A stretch of 64,000 nucleotides of DNA from Alkalicaulis satelles (GCF_008630495.1 NZ_VWOJ01000001.1:930001-994000); one strand, 5' to 3'; shown: positions 41,706-51,788, counted from the first letter of the stretch. Translations and numbers: made by a program. The notes: generated by a model not told the origin, from the sequence alone.

Positions 41706-42832
41706 GCCCCGGCTCCCGCCGCGCGCAGGCGGCGCGGCTGATAGGCGCCCGGCCTGTGCCGGGTCAGCGCCAGCAGGAGCCCGGCCGAAAACGCCAACGC
41801 CAGCATGGACGACCCGCCATAGGACAGGAAGGGCAGCGTCATGCCGGTGGACGGGGCCAGATCGAGATTGACCGCGATATTGACCAGCGCCTGAAGCGCG
41901 AACAGCAGGGCCAGGCCCGCCGTGGCCAGCCGCGCGAACGGATCATTGAGCCGCAGGGCCAGCATCCAGGCGCGCGCGAACAGCAGCGCATAGAGCGCGA
42001 TGATCATCAGCATGGCCAGCGCGCCGAACTCCTCGCCCGCCACCGCGAAGATATAGTCGTTATGGGCTTCGGGCAGGATGTGCTTGATGCGCCCCTCGCC
42101 CGGCCCGGCGCCCCACAGCCCGCCATGGCCGATGGCTTCCAGTGCGATATCGGTCTGGCTGCGCGCGCCCGAACCGCCGGAGAGGAAGTCCTGCACCCGG
42201 CGCTGGATATAGGGCACCAGATGCATCGCCGCGGCCCCGCCCGCCGCAATGGCGGCGCCCAGCCCGGCGGTCCAGCGCCAGGACAGGCCGGCGATCCATA
42301 GCAGGGCTGCGAAGATGAGGGTGATCAGCGCGGTCTGGCCCAGATCGGGCTGGCGCGTCAGCAAGAGCACGGCCAGCGCGTAGATCACCAGCGCCATCAG
42401 CCGGCCCGGCGCGGGCGCGCCGCGGTCTTCCTCGGTGAACAGCCAGGCGGTGATGATGATGAAGGCCGGCTTGAAGAACTCGCTGGGCTGCAGGGAGAAA
42501 CCGCCCAGATGCAGCCAGCGCGTGGAGCCGTTGACGTTCGCGCCGAAGACCAGAACCGCCGCCATCAGCACCAGCGATCCCAGCAGCATCAGTCCGGACA
42601 TGCGCCGCACGCCGGTGAGCGAAAAGCTTGCGCTGATCATCAGGATGATCAGGCCCGCAGCCATGAACATGGCCTGGCGGCGCACATAGAAGAAGGGATC
42701 GGCGGCGCTGGACACGGCGGGGCTGGCGGCGAACGACAGCACAAGGCCCATGCCCAGGAGGAAGATGATCATCCCCAGCAAGGGCTTGTCCAGCTCGCGC
42801 AGGACCCGCGAATAGCGCCGGGCGGGGCTCAT
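41702..42832 (-). CDS. ftsW: Septal peptidoglycan polymerase FtsW (SEDS)
   Basis: FtsW (376 residues) is the SEDS-family glycan polymerase that works with FtsI at the septum. It has about ten membrane helices. STRWLHLGGFSLQPSEFFKPA, LLLTRQPDLGQTALI (with the catalytic aspartate), GHGGLWGAGPGEGRIKHILPEAHNDYIFAV and TMTLPFLSYGGSSML-type segments match the family. The ATG overlaps the neighbouring murD homologue by four bases and its stop overlaps murG. It is full length and all conserved residues are present. Confidence 0.96.
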   Translation of the reverse strand: MSPARRYSRVLRELDKPLLGMIIFLLGMGLVLSFAASPAVSSAADPFFYVRRQAMFMAAGLIILMISASFSLTGVRRMSGLMLLGSLVLMAAVLVFGANVNGSTRWLHLGGFSLQPSEFFKPAFIIITAWLFTEEDRGAPAPGRLMALVIYALAVLLLTRQPDLGQTALITLIFAALLWIAGLSWRWTAGLGAAIAAGGAAAMHLVPYIQRRVQDFLSGGSGARSQTDIALEAIGHGGLWGAGPGEGRIKHILPEAHNDYIFAVAGEEFGALAMLMIIALYALLFARAWMLALRLNDPFARLATAGLALLFALQALVNIAVNLDLAPSTGMTLPFLSYGGSSMLALAFSAGLLLALTRHRPGAYQPRRLRAAGAGA

Positions 42833-44181
42833 GCCGCATCTCCCTGTTTCAATCGGCCGGTCAGCCGGTCCAGCGCCGCGGCCAGGGCGGCGCTGTCCTC
42901 ATGGACCTGCTCTGGACCGCGCCGGGTTGACGGAGCGTATAGAAGCTGCGCCCGCCCGCCGCTGAGCATGGCGCCGTGCAGCGCACGCGCCAGCGCCTCG
43001 TCCAGCCCCGCCGCCGTGCGGCAGGCCAGGCGCTTGCCCAGCTTGCGCACCAGGCGCGGGTCCGGGCCGGTGAGGATCAGCCGCTGCAAATGATCCGGCA
43101 GGGGGCTGGCGAACGCCGCCGCGTCGAGGCCGGGATCGGCGATCCACCAGACCGGAAGGTCCGGGGTTATGGCGTCAAGCGTTTCGCGCGGGTCTTGCGC
43201 GGCGCTGTGATCGATGATCTCCACCGCGCCCAGCTGGAAGACCGGCGCGCGCAGACCCTGAGCGCCGGGAAAGCTGGCGAGCGCCGCCTCCATCGCATCT
43301 GCGTCCGCGCCCAGCGCCAGAGCCAGCGCCGCCGCGCCGGCGATCAGTCCGGGCGCCAGCCCCTCAAGCCCCGCCCCGCTGACGCGCCAGTGGCGGCCCG
43401 CGCCATGAGTGCGCGCGTCATGCAGCCGTCCGCCGATCAGATAGACGCCCTCGCCCAGCGCCATGCGGCCGGAACAGGCGATCAGGCGCTCGCGGTCCAT
43501 CCCGCCCTTGCGCAGCGCCGCCAGCCGCGCCCCGGCGCCGGGCGCATCCATGTCGATCAGGGCCGGGCCGCTGCAGCGCGCGGCGAGGCTTGCGAGCTCC
43601 TCGGCGCTGACATCTGCGTCCGGTCCCAGCCACAACGCATGCGGCGCCAGGTCCGGCGCGCGGGCGCGCTCGGCGGCGCTGGCGGTGATCAGGGAGAGGC
43701 TGCCCGCGCGCAAGGGCGGGGCGTCAAACAAGGCGCGGCCCCAGCCGCCGGGGCGCGCATCAAGCCCGCTGCATTGCATAATCCAGCCCGCCAGCGCCAT
43801 CGCGCCATGGGCTTGCGGCCCGCCCGGGGCCAGCGCCAGGCGCGCGCCGGGCCGGGCGGCCAGGGCGTGTGCGAACAGGGCCAGCTCGGTGGTCACCGGC
43901 GCAGCGGCGGCGCTTGCCAGCGCCAGCAGGCCGTTATCATCGGGCCCATCCAGCCGGGCGGCGTCATCAATGGCCAGCACCGCCAGATCGCCCCAGTCGC
44001 GCGCGGTGGGATGTTCGATCACCACGCCTTCGCGCGCCGCTCTCTTGCGCCGGGCCTCATCCTCGTCCCAACCGGTGACCGGCGTTCCACCCGCGGCCAG
44101 CGCGCGGGCCATGGCGCGTCCGCGCGCGCCCAGGCCCAGGATGCAGGCCCGTCCTGCAGCGCTGGCGCGGACGGAGATCAC
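42829..44181 (-). CDS. murD: MurD homologue lacking ATP-binding and catalytic motifs (probable pseudoenzyme)
   Basis: By position (between mraY and ftsW) and overall plan this is MurD, the ligase that adds D-glutamate, and its 450 residues are of normal length. The N-terminal Rossmann region ACILGLGARGRAMARALAAGG and the late ALASFPGAQGLR...VFQLGAVEIIDHSAAQDP align with MurD. But the P-loop (GTNGKT in the family) is replaced by APGGPQAHGAM at about residues 118-128; there is no GKT or GKS anywhere. The ELSSYQLE-type loop, the LNxxPDHxDRH motif, the HNxxNxxAA motif and the DSKATN motif are also gone. The frame is uninterrupted and coupled to ftsW by a four-base overlap, so it is translated. 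It cannot work as a normal ligase; see findings. Confidence 0.85.
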   Translation of the reverse strand: MISVRASAAGRACILGLGARGRAMARALAAGGTPVTGWDEDEARRKRAAREGVVIEHPTARDWGDLAVLAIDDAARLDGPDDNGLLALASAAAAPVTTELALFAHALAARPGARLALAPGGPQAHGAMALAGWIMQCSGLDARPGGWGRALFDAPPLRAGSLSLITASAAERARAPDLAPHALWLGPDADVSAEELASLAARCSGPALIDMDAPGAGARLAALRKGGMDRERLIACSGRMALGEGVYLIGGRLHDARTHGAGRHWRVSGAGLEGLAPGLIAGAAALALALGADADAMEAALASFPGAQGLRAPVFQLGAVEIIDHSAAQDPRETLDAITPDLPVWWIADPGLDAAAFASPLPDHLQRLILTGPDPRLVRKLGKRLACRTAAGLDEALARALHGAMLSGGRAQLLYAPSTRRGPEQVHEDSAALAAALDRLTGRLKQGDAA

Positions 44182-44194
44182 GGGCCCTCACCCA

Positions 44195-45295
44195 TCAGCG
44201 CAGCTTCAGCGTCGACAGCCCGATCAGGGCCAGGACGAAGGCGATGATCCAGAAGCGCACCACGATGGTGGATTCCGACCAGCCCAGCTTTTCGAAATGG
44301 TGGTGGATGGGCGCCATCAGGAAGACGCGCTTGCCGGTCAGCTTGTAGCTGGCCACCTGCACCATCACCGAGACCGCCTCGAGCACGAACAGCCCGCCAA
44401 TGATGATCAGCACGATCTCGTGCTTGACCGCCACGGCGATGGCGCCGATGGCGCCGCCCAGCGACAGCGAGCCGGTATCGCCCATGAACACCATGGCCGG
44501 CGGCGCGTTGTACCAGAGAAAGCCCAGCCCGGCCCCGATCATCGCCCCGCAGATCACGGCCAGTTCGCCCGTGCCGGGGGTGAAGTTCAGGAACAGATAA
44601 TTGGAATAGACCGCCGAGCCGACCATGTAGGCGATGATCCCGAAGGCGCCCGCCGCGATCATCACCGGCACGATGGCCAGGCCGTCCAGCCCGTCGGTCA
44701 GATTGACCGCATTGGACGCGCCCACGATCACCAGCACCCCGAAGATGAAGAAGGCGTAGCTCAAGGGGATCAGCACGTCCTTGAAAAAGGGCACGGCCAC
44801 CGAGGTGGCGAAATTCTCCGGCGTGTTGGGCGCGCCATCGAGCAGCTGCACCATCCAGATCACCGCCGCCAGCGCCACCGCGCCCTGCAAGGCCAGCTTG
44901 GCCTTGCCCGACAGGCCGTGATGGGAGCGCTTGGTGACCTTGCGCCAGTCATCGATGAAGCCGATGCCGCCAAAGGCAGCGGTCACGAACATCACCACCC
45001 ACAGATAGGGATTGGACAGATCGCCCCAGATCAGCGTGCCCGCCAGAATGCCGAACAGGATGATGAACCCGCCCATGGTCGGCGTGCCGGCCTTGGAGAT
45101 GACATGGCTTTCCGGCCCGTCGGTGCGGATGGGCTGGGAGCCCTGTTTGCGCAGCCATCCGATGAAGGGCATGCCCGCCACCAGGGCGATCACGAACGCG
45201 GTCATGAGCGCGGCGCCGGTGCGGAAGGTGAGATAGTTCAACAGGTTGAACAGGGCGAAATCATCAGCGAAAGGAGTCAGGAGCAAATACAGCAT
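44195..45295 (-). CDS. mraY: Phospho-MurNAc-pentapeptide transferase MraY
   Basis: MraY (366 residues) is the ten-helix membrane enzyme that makes lipid I from UDP-MurNAc-pentapeptide and undecaprenyl phosphate. It has the family motifs [31 protein letters not shown] with the metal-binding aspartates, [14 protein letters not shown], and the C-terminal [23 protein letters not shown]. All catalytic aspartates and the HHH motif are present. It lies eight bases after murF and thirteen before the murD homologue. Confidence 0.97.
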   Translation of the reverse strand: MLYLLLTPFADDFALFNLLNYLTFRTGAALMTAFVIALVAGMPFIGWLRKQGSQPIRTDGPESHVISKAGTPTMGGFIILFGILAGTLIWGDLSNPYLWVVMFVTAAFGGIGFIDDWRKVTKRSHHGLSGKAKLALQGAVALAAVIWMVQLLDGAPNTPENFATSVAVPFFKDVLIPLSYAFFIFGVLVIVGASNAVNLTDGLDGLAIVPVMIAAGAFGIIAYMVGSAVYSNYLFLNFTPGTGELAVICGAMIGAGLGFLWYNAPPAMVFMGDTGSLSLGGAIGAIAVAVKHEIVLIIIGGLFVLEAVSVMVQVASYKLTGKRVFLMAPIHHHFEKLGWSESTIVVRFWIIAFVLALIGLSTLKLR

Positions 45296-45303
45296 GGCGC
45301 GAT

Positions 45304-46713
45304 TCAGGCCTCGTTTGGCGCGGCGGCGCGGACAGATTTCACGGCGGCGGCGATCTTGTGAACGCCAGATGCGTTGGAGCCCTTGATCAGCACGATATCA
45401 CCCTGGCGCGCCAGAGCCTGGAACTGTTCGAGCCCGGAATTCCAGTCCTTTGCGCTGACGCCTTCCATTCCGGCGGGCAAGGCCTTGATCAGGGCGCTCA
45501 TGCCCGCCCCCACCCCGATCACCAGCTCAACGCCCGCTTCCGCCAGCGGCGCGGCCAGTGCGGCGTGCAGGGCCGGCGCGTCCGGTCCCAGCTCCAGCAT
45601 CTCGCCCAGCACCGCCACCCGGCGCGCGCCCGCATCCGGGGTGCGCTGGGCCAGTGCGGACAGGGCCGCGCGCATGGAGGCGGGGTTGGCGTTATAGCTG
45701 TCATCAATGAGGGTGACGGCGCGCCCGCTGCTGAGCGTGACATCAAAGCGCGCCCCGCGCCCGGCCCCCGGCGTCAGGCCCGCCAGGGTCTCCAGCGCCA
45801 GCTCGGGATCCACCCCGGCGGCCAGCGAGGCGGCCACCGCGCCCGCCGCGTTCACCGCCTGATGGGCGCCGGGCAAGGCCAGGCGGAAGTGGCGCAGCCG
45901 GCCCATCACATCCATCTCGCCCGCCCCGCCCTCGCCATCGGGGGCGTAGCGCAGCACCCGCACAGCGGCGGCGCGCGCAAAGCCGAAATCGAACAGGAAG
46001 CCCGCCCGCGAGCGCATGGCGGCGTCGCGCAGGCGCGGGGCGTAGTCATCATCGGCGGGGATCACCGCCACGCCGTCCACTTCCAGCCCGGTGAAAATCT
46101 CCGCCTTGGCCTCTGCGATGGCCTCCATGGAGCCGAGATTTTCCAGATGGGCCGGGGCGATTCTGGTGATCAGCGCCACATGGGGGCGCACCTGGGCGGT
46201 CAGCGCAGCGATCTCGCCGGCATGGTTCATGCCCATTTCGAACACCGCGCCGCGCGTGTCGGCCGGCATGCGCGCCAGGGTCAGCGGCACGCCCCAGTGA
46301 TTATTATAGCTGGCCACGCTCCAGTGAGCGGGACCGTTCGCGCGCAATATGGCCGCCAGGGCTTCCTTCACGCTGGTCTTGCCCACCGAGCCGGTGACGC
46401 CGATGCGGATGGCCGGGCTGCGCAGGCGCGCGCCCTGACCCAGAGCACGCAGCGCGTCGAGGGTGTCATCCACCACCAGGCGCGGGCCCTCGCAACAGGC
46501 CGGATCAGAGACCAGCACCGCAGCGGCGCCCTTGTCCAGCGCGGCGCGGGCGAAGTCATGGCCGTCGCGCGCGTCTTTGAGCGCCACGAACAGATCGCCC
46601 GGCTGCAGCGTGCGGGTGTCGATGGAGACGCCTGTAGCGCTCCAGCCGCCATCGGTCAGGCGCCCGCCAGCGGCCAGGGCGGCGTCAGCAGCGGTCCAAA
46701 GCGGCGCGGTCAT
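45304..46713 (-). CDS. murF: UDP-MurNAc-tripeptide--D-Ala-D-Ala ligase
   Basis: MurF (469 residues) joins D-Ala-D-Ala to the tripeptide precursor. The N-terminal [27 protein letters not shown] is the MurF substrate domain, the P-loop is [15 protein letters not shown] (about residues 107-121), then [14 protein letters not shown], and the C-terminal [15 protein letters not shown]. These are complete. It overlaps murE by four bases and is followed eight bases later by mraY. Confidence 0.97.
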   Translation of the reverse strand: MTAPLWTAADAALAAGGRLTDGGWSATGVSIDTRTLQPGDLFVALKDARDGHDFARAALDKGAAAVLVSDPACCEGPRLVVDDTLDALRALGQGARLRSPAIRIGVTGSVGKTSVKEALAAILRANGPAHWSVASYNNHWGVPLTLARMPADTRGAVFEMGMNHAGEIAALTAQVRPHVALITRIAPAHLENLGSMEAIAEAKAEIFTGLEVDGVAVIPADDDYAPRLRDAAMRSRAGFLFDFGFARAAAVRVLRYAPDGEGGAGEMDVMGRLRHFRLALPGAHQAVNAAGAVAASLAAGVDPELALETLAGLTPGAGRGARFDVTLSSGRAVTLIDDSYNANPASMRAALSALAQRTPDAGARRVAVLGEMLELGPDAPALHAALAAPLAEAGVELVIGVGAGMSALIKALPAGMEGVSAKDWNSGLEQFQALARQGDIVLIKGSNASGVHKIAAAVKSVRAAAPNEA

Positions 46714-48167
46714 GACCGGCCCTCCCTTTCCTTGAGCAGGCGCGCGACGATGGCCGGCTCGTCAAACGCGATCACCCGGCCGCCGACAATCTGGCCGGTC
46801 TCATGGCCCTTGCCCGCGATCAGCAGCGCATCACCGGGCGCCAGCATCTCAATGCCCGCCCGGATGGCGCTCTCGCGGTCGCCGATTTCAGTTGCGCCCG
46901 GACAGGCGGCCAGGATCGCCGCGCGGATGGAGGCCGGGTCCTCGCTGCGCGGATTATCGTCGGTGACAATGCACACATCAGCCAGGCGCGCCGCCACCGC
47001 GCCCATGGCCGGGCGCTTGGTGGGATCGCGGTCGCCCCCGGCGCCGAACACCAGGATGATGCGCCCGCGCGTATGGGGCCGCGCTGCGCGCAGGAGCTTG
47101 TCCAGACCGTCGGGCGTATGGGCGTAATCGAGCAGCACCGGCGCGCCGTCTTTCGTCATGCCCGCCGGCTGCATCCGCCCGGCCACGCCGGTCAGGCGCT
47201 CCAGCGCGGCGAACACGCTTTGCGCCTCCAGCCCCGACGCGATGGCCATGGCCGCCGCGCCCAGCGCATTGGCGGTCTGGAACTCGCCGATCAGAGGCAG
47301 CTCGATGAGCTGTTCGGCGCCGCGCCAGGCGAAGCGGATGATCTGGCTGGCCGGTTTCGGCGTGATCTCGCGCACGGCCAGATCCCGCCCGCGCCAGCCG
47401 ATGGAGATCACCTCCAGCCCGGCGGCCCTGGCGGTCTGCTCCACGCGCGCCGACCAGTCGGAATCCATGTTCACCACCGCGCTCGTCCCGGACGGCGCCA
47501 GGGCGGTGAACAGGCGCATTTTGGAGGCGAAATAGTCCTCGAAATCAGGGTGATAATCCAGGTGATCCTGGGTCAGATTGGTGAAGGCGCTGACCGAGAT
47601 GCGCGCCCCGTCCATGCGGTGCTGCTTGAGCCCGTGGGAAGAGGCCTCCATGGCCAGATGGGTCACGCCCTCGCCAGCCAGCGCGTCGAGCGCCTGGTGC
47701 AGGGCGATGGCGTCCGGCGTGGTGTAGCCCACCTCAGTGCGCCCGCTTGAACGCGTCACGCCCAGCGTGCCCAGCGCCGCCGCTTCCAGCCCCGCCCCCG
47801 CCCAGATCTGGCGCAGGAATTCCACGGTGGAGCTTTTGCCATTGGTGCCGGTCACCGCCGCGATATGGGCGGGCTGGCGCGGATAAAAGCGCGCAGCGAT
47901 GGCGGCCAGCGCCGCAGCGGGTTCGCGCGCCTCGACCACCGGCACGGGCGCGTCCGTCCCCGGCGGGGCGAGCACGCAGGCCGCGCCGTTATCGACCGCC
48001 ATGGCGATGAACTGGCGTCCGTCCGTGCGCACGCCCGGCAGGGCTGCGAACAGATCGCCGGGCTTCACCTTGCGGCTGTCCAGCGCCAGGCCCGACACGA
48101 CAAGTTCGCCCGCGCCGGGCGGCACTGCGAGCTCAGGGCCCAGGATATCGGCCAGACGCCGGCTCAT
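46710..48167 (-). CDS. murE: UDP-MurNAc-L-Ala-D-Glu--meso-diaminopimelate ligase
   Basis: MurE (485 residues) adds the third residue of the stem peptide. P-loop AAVTGTNGKSSTVEFL (about residues 104-119), EASSHGLKQHRMDG, FTNLTQDHLDYHPDFEDYFASK and LDYAHTPDGLDKLL are intact. The DNPRSEDP motif (about residues 405-412) is the meso-diaminopimelate-specific signature, so the cell has an ordinary Gram-negative DAP-type wall. It overlaps ftsI and murF by four bases each. Confidence 0.97.
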   Translation of the reverse strand: MSRRLADILGPELAVPPGAGELVVSGLALDSRKVKPGDLFAALPGVRTDGRQFIAMAVDNGAACVLAPPGTDAPVPVVEAREPAAALAAIAARFYPRQPAHIAAVTGTNGKSSTVEFLRQIWAGAGLEAAALGTLGVTRSSGRTEVGYTTPDAIALHQALDALAGEGVTHLAMEASSHGLKQHRMDGARISVSAFTNLTQDHLDYHPDFEDYFASKMRLFTALAPSGTSAVVNMDSDWSARVEQTARAAGLEVISIGWRGRDLAVREITPKPASQIIRFAWRGAEQLIELPLIGEFQTANALGAAAMAIASGLEAQSVFAALERLTGVAGRMQPAGMTKDGAPVLLDYAHTPDGLDKLLRAARPHTRGRIILVFGAGGDRDPTKRPAMGAVAARLADVCIVTDDNPRSEDPASIRAAILAACPGATEIGDRESAIRAGIEMLAPGDALLIAGKGHETGQIVGGRVIAFDEPAIVARLLKEREGRS

Positions 48168-49999
48168 GGCTGGGGCCTTGCAGGCTGGAGCGGAACCGGT
48201 TCTTCAGCGGGGATGTCGGCGCGCGCGCGCGGCGTGAACAGGCTCGCCACATGCTCGGCGCGCGCGGACGGGTCGGCGTCGCGGCGGCGCAGGTCCAGCA
48301 CCCCGGCCAGCGAGCGCAGGATATCGCCCGCCGCCGGCGCCGCATTCCAGCCCGCCGTGGCGAAGTTATGGGTCTCCCGGCTCGGGCGGGGCCGGTCAAA
48401 GCTGACGGTGAGCACATATTGGGGATCGTCAAACGGGAACACGGCCACAAACGTGGTCACGCGGTGATCGCGGTCATAGCCGCCAGGCCCCGCCTGCAGG
48501 GCGGTGCCGGTCTTGCCCGCCACGGCCAGCCCCTCCACGTCCGGACCGCCGCGCCGCGAACGCGCCACCGTCTCGCGCATCACCGCCAGCACCTGGGCGG
48601 AGGTGCGCGCGCTCATCACCGTCTCGCCGGCGATGATCTCGCCGGGCGCCACGGGGCGCAGGGTCGGCGGCACATAGACCCCGCCATTGGCCAGCGCCGC
48701 ATAGGCCGAGGTCAGCGCCAGCGGCGACACCGCCAGGCCATGGCCATAGGACGCCGTCATGGTCTCGGCCGGACCCCAGCTGCGCGGCATGCGCGGGCGC
48801 CCGCTTTCGGTCAGCTCCACCGGCGCGCGCTCATGCAGGCGCAGCGCCTCGTAGAAACCGCGCAGCGTGTTCCCCGTGATCTGTTCGGCCATGCGGGCCG
48901 AGCCGATATTGGAGGAATGGATGATCACCTCGCGCGCGGTGAGCACCCGGCGCTGGCCGCGGAAATCGTCAATCGAATGCCCGCCCACGCGCAAGGGCTG
49001 GCGCACGTCAAACCGGTCCTCCAGCGTGACCTTCCCGCTCTCCAGCCCGGCGGCCAGCGCCAGCGGCTTGAACACCGAGCCCAGCTCGTACACGCCAAGG
49101 CTGGCCCGGTTGAAGCGCGGGTCCATGCCCTCTCCCCCCGCCGGGGCGCGCAGATGGGGGTATTCATTGAGATTGAAGCCCGGCAGCGAGGCCATGGCCA
49201 GGATCTCGCCCGTGCCCACCCGCATCAGGATCGCCGCCGCGCCCTGGGCCTTGTGGCGGGCCATATGCTCGCCGAGCACGCTCTCCACCCTGTGCTGGGC
49301 GGTCAGATCGATGGACAGGGCCACCGGGCGTCCGGACGGGTCATTGAGCTCGGCGTCAAAGGCCAGTTCCGCGCCCGACAGGCCGCGCATGTCGCGCCCG
49401 GCATAGCCGACCACATGGGCCGCCGCGGTCTGGCTGGTGTAGACCCGCGCCGGCTGGATGCGGAAATACACGCCCGGCAGGCCGAGATAATGGATGGTCT
49501 GGCGCGCGCGCGGGGTGAGATCGCTGGCGATGGGGATAAAGCGCTGGCGCGCGCGCATGGAACGGGCCACCCGCTCGGCGTCCAGCCCGGTCACCACGCT
49601 GGACAGGCGCTCCACCGTATCGTCGATCAGCTCGCGCGGAATATGCTGGCCGTCGGCATAGGCGGTGTAGAAATCAAGCGTATGGGCGATCAATTGGCCA
49701 TGGCGGTCGGTCAACGCGGCCCGGCGCGGCGGCTCGCTGGCGGCCAGGCGCGTCTCGCGCGGCCCTTCGGGAGAAAACAGCGACACGTCCACCGCGCGCA
49801 CCGCCACCAGCACGAAGCCGGCGGCCAGCACCGCCCCGGCGATTCCCAGGCGCCCGCGCGTGCGGTCATCGCGGTCCGGCTGGCCGGCTTTCAGGCGCAC
49901 CTGACGGGTCATGCCCGCAGGCGCGCGCTCGTCCGGCGCGCCGCGGCGCGGCTGGGTGCGTACGGTGACCGCGCGTATTTTCCTGCCCCAGAACCCCAT
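48164..49999 (-). CDS. ftsI: Septal transpeptidase FtsI (PBP3)
   Basis: FtsI (611 residues) is the class B penicillin-binding protein that cross-links septal peptidoglycan. A cytoplasmic tail and one membrane helix (LGIAGAVLAAGFVLVAVRAVD, about residues 51-71) precede the pedestal domain. The transpeptidase domain has all three motifs: SVFK (in YELGSVFKPLALAAG, about residue 308), SSN (HSSNIGSARM) and KTG (VAGKTGTALQ). Length fits the family. It abuts ftsL without a gap and overlaps murE by four bases. Confidence 0.97.
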   Translation of the reverse strand: MGFWGRKIRAVTVRTQPRRGAPDERAPAGMTRQVRLKAGQPDRDDRTRGRLGIAGAVLAAGFVLVAVRAVDVSLFSPEGPRETRLAASEPPRRAALTDRHGQLIAHTLDFYTAYADGQHIPRELIDDTVERLSSVVTGLDAERVARSMRARQRFIPIASDLTPRARQTIHYLGLPGVYFRIQPARVYTSQTAAAHVVGYAGRDMRGLSGAELAFDAELNDPSGRPVALSIDLTAQHRVESVLGEHMARHKAQGAAAILMRVGTGEILAMASLPGFNLNEYPHLRAPAGGEGMDPRFNRASLGVYELGSVFKPLALAAGLESGKVTLEDRFDVRQPLRVGGHSIDDFRGQRRVLTAREVIIHSSNIGSARMAEQITGNTLRGFYEALRLHERAPVELTESGRPRMPRSWGPAETMTASYGHGLAVSPLALTSAYAALANGGVYVPPTLRPVAPGEIIAGETVMSARTSAQVLAVMRETVARSRRGGPDVEGLAVAGKTGTALQAGPGGYDRDHRVTTFVAVFPFDDPQYVLTVSFDRPRPSRETHNFATAGWNAAPAAGDILRSLAGVLDLRRRDADPSARAEHVASLFTPRARADIPAEEPVPLQPARPQP

Positions 50000-50329
50000 C
50001 TAGCGCCGGATCGCCTCCCTGTAGGAGGCCCGCACCGGCGCGCCCTCGCCCGCGGCCAGGCGCGGCAGGTCGCTGAACCCGATCTCCTGATCGTGGCGCA
50101 CCGGCTCGAAGCCCAGATAGAGCCGCGCCAGGCGGCGCAGATTCTCGTGATCTTCCTGCAGGGCGATTTCTGCTTCCAGCGCGCTGATGCGCCCGCGCTC
50201 ACGGGCCAGCTCGGCATGCAGGGCCGCCAGCGTCTGCTGGTCGCCGGCCGTGCCGGTCTTGGCCACGTAAAGCGCCGCCAGAAGCGCAAGCGCGACACAG
50301 GCCGCGACGATATTGACCAGGCGGATCAT
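50000..50329 (-). CDS. ftsL: Cell division protein FtsL
   Basis: FtsL (109 residues) is a small bitopic protein which joins FtsB and FtsQ and activates FtsWI. One membrane helix (IVAACVALALLAALYVA) is followed by a coiled coil (ALHAELARERGRISALEAEIALQEDHENLRR region) and a short C-terminal tail. FtsL is poorly conserved in sequence, so identity rests on this shape and on the position between rsmH and ftsI. It overlaps rsmH by four bases and its last base abuts ftsI. Confidence 0.92.
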   Translation of the reverse strand: MIRLVNIVAACVALALLAALYVAKTGTAGDQQTLAALHAELARERGRISALEAEIALQEDHENLRRLARLYLGFEPVRHDQEIGFSDLPRLAAGEGAPVRASYREAIRR

Positions 50330-51333
50330 GATAAGGCCTCCGTGAGACGATCAAGAGTGGGCAGGCGTGAATGGGCCGCCGCGGCGCGCGGCCAGGCCGG
50401 CGCAGGCGTGCGGGCGGCGGCGCGCAGACGGGCCGAGCGCGCGCGGGGATTGCTGGCGGCTTCCGCTTCGCTGGCGGCCAGCGCCTTGCGGGTGAGCAGC
50501 GAGAAGCTCGGCTCATGGGCCGGGCGCTGTTCGGGCTGGTGGCGCGAGCCCGAGCCTTCCAGCCCGCAGCGCGCGCGCAGGAAGGTCTTGACCATGCGGT
50601 CTTCCAGCGAATGAAAGCTGACCGCCACCAGCCGCCCGGCCGGGCGCAAGGTCCGCTCGGCGGCTTCCAGCCCGCGGGCCAACTCGCCCAGCTCGTCATT
50701 GATGAAAATGCGCAGCGCCTGAAACACGCGGGTGGCCGGATGGATGCGCTGGGGCTTGCCCGGCATGACGCGCGACACCAGCCCGGCCAGCGCCAGCGTG
50801 CGGGTGAAGGGCGCCTCGGCGCGCGCGGCCACGATGGCGCGCGCGATGCGCCCGGCATGACGCTCCTCGCCATAAATGCGAAACACCGCCGCCAGCTCGT
50901 CAGCCTCCAGCGTGTTGACCGCATCGGCCGCGCTGGGGCCTGAGCGCGACATGCGCATGTCCAGCGGCCCGTCCTGCTGGAAGGAGAAGCCGCGTTCGGC
51001 CTCGTCCAGCTGCATGGAGGACACGCCCAGATCCATCACCACCCCGTCCGCGCCGGACGAGTTGGCTTCGGCGATGACCTCTTCCATCAGGGAGAAGGGC
51101 CCGAACGCAAAGGCGAAACGGCCCGGATAGGCGCTCTTGAGCGCGTCGGCGGCGGGGCGCACGGTGGGATCGCGGTCAATGCCCAGCACCCGGCAGTCGG
51201 CGGCGCCCAGAATGGCGCGGCTATAGCCGCCGGCGCCGAAGGTGGCGTCGATATAGAGCCCGCCATCGCGCGGCGCGAGCTGGCGCAGGACCTCGTCCAG
51301 CATGACCGGGATGTGCGGGGCGGCGGTCATCAC
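50326..51333 (-). CDS. rsmH: 16S rRNA (cytosine-N4) methyltransferase RsmH
   Basis: RsmH (formerly MraW; 335 residues) methylates the N4 position of C1402 in 16S rRNA near the ribosomal P site. HIPVMLDEVLRQLAP at the start, YIDATFGAGGYSRAIL (SAM-binding), DGVVMDLGVSSMQLDEAERGFSF, and the C-terminal AVSFHSLEDRMVKTFLR are diagnostic. The gene overlaps mraZ and ftsL by four bases each. It is the usual second gene of the dcw operon. Confidence 0.97.
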   Translation of the reverse strand: MMTAAPHIPVMLDEVLRQLAPRDGGLYIDATFGAGGYSRAILGAADCRVLGIDRDPTVRPAADALKSAYPGRFAFAFGPFSLMEEVIAEANSSGADGVVMDLGVSSMQLDEAERGFSFQQDGPLDMRMSRSGPSAADAVNTLEADELAAVFRIYGEERHAGRIARAIVAARAEAPFTRTLALAGLVSRVMPGKPQRIHPATRVFQALRIFINDELGELARGLEAAERTLRPAGRLVAVSFHSLEDRMVKTFLRARCGLEGSGSRHQPEQRPAHEPSFSLLTRKALAASEAEAASNPRARSARLRAAARTPAPAWPRAAAAHSRLPTLDRLTEALS

Positions 51334-51788
51334 GCGCCCTCCCGGCGGCGCGGACGGCGCAGGGCCGCCTTGTTGTCGCGCGCAAAGGCCAGATCCTTGC
51401 CCGCCTGCCCGGCATGGGCGGCCGGATCCCAGATCTCGAACCGCCGGCCCATGCCGATGAACACCGCCGAGGATGACAGCCCGGCATGCTCCATCAGCTC
51501 GCGCGGCAGGGTGACCCGGCCGGTGGATTCAAACGCCAGGGCGCGCGCGCCGCCGAAGATCACCCGTTCGAACGCGGTGCGCGCATCGTCATAGGGGTCC
51601 ATCTCCTCGATGGCCTCGGCATAGTCCTCCAGAAGGCGCTTGCCGCCGCCTTCCAGGAAGGCGCCGTTGAACGAGCGCCAGACATAAACCCCGTTGAAAC
51701 CCTCAGCGGCCACGCTCGCACGGAAATCGGCGGGAACGGAGACCCGTCCCTTCGCGTCAATCGCGTTCGTGGTCGTCGAGACGAACAT
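51330..51788 (-). CDS. mraZ: Transcriptional regulator MraZ
   Basis: MraZ (152 residues) is an AbrB-like DNA-binding protein that represses its own dcw operon. The two swapped-hairpin repeats are visible: NAIDAKGRVSVPADFRA near the N-terminus and ALAFESTGRVTLPRELMEHAGL near residue 85, each with the conserved DxxGRxxxP/E-type signature. Length is typical. It is the first gene of the operon, and its probable operator lies 52 bases upstream. Confidence 0.95.
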   Translation of the reverse strand: MFVSTTTNAIDAKGRVSVPADFRASVAAEGFNGVYVWRSFNGAFLEGGGKRLLEDYAEAIEEMDPYDDARTAFERVIFGGARALAFESTGRVTLPRELMEHAGLSSSAVFIGMGRRFEIWDPAAHAGQAGKDLAFARDNKAALRRPRRREGA

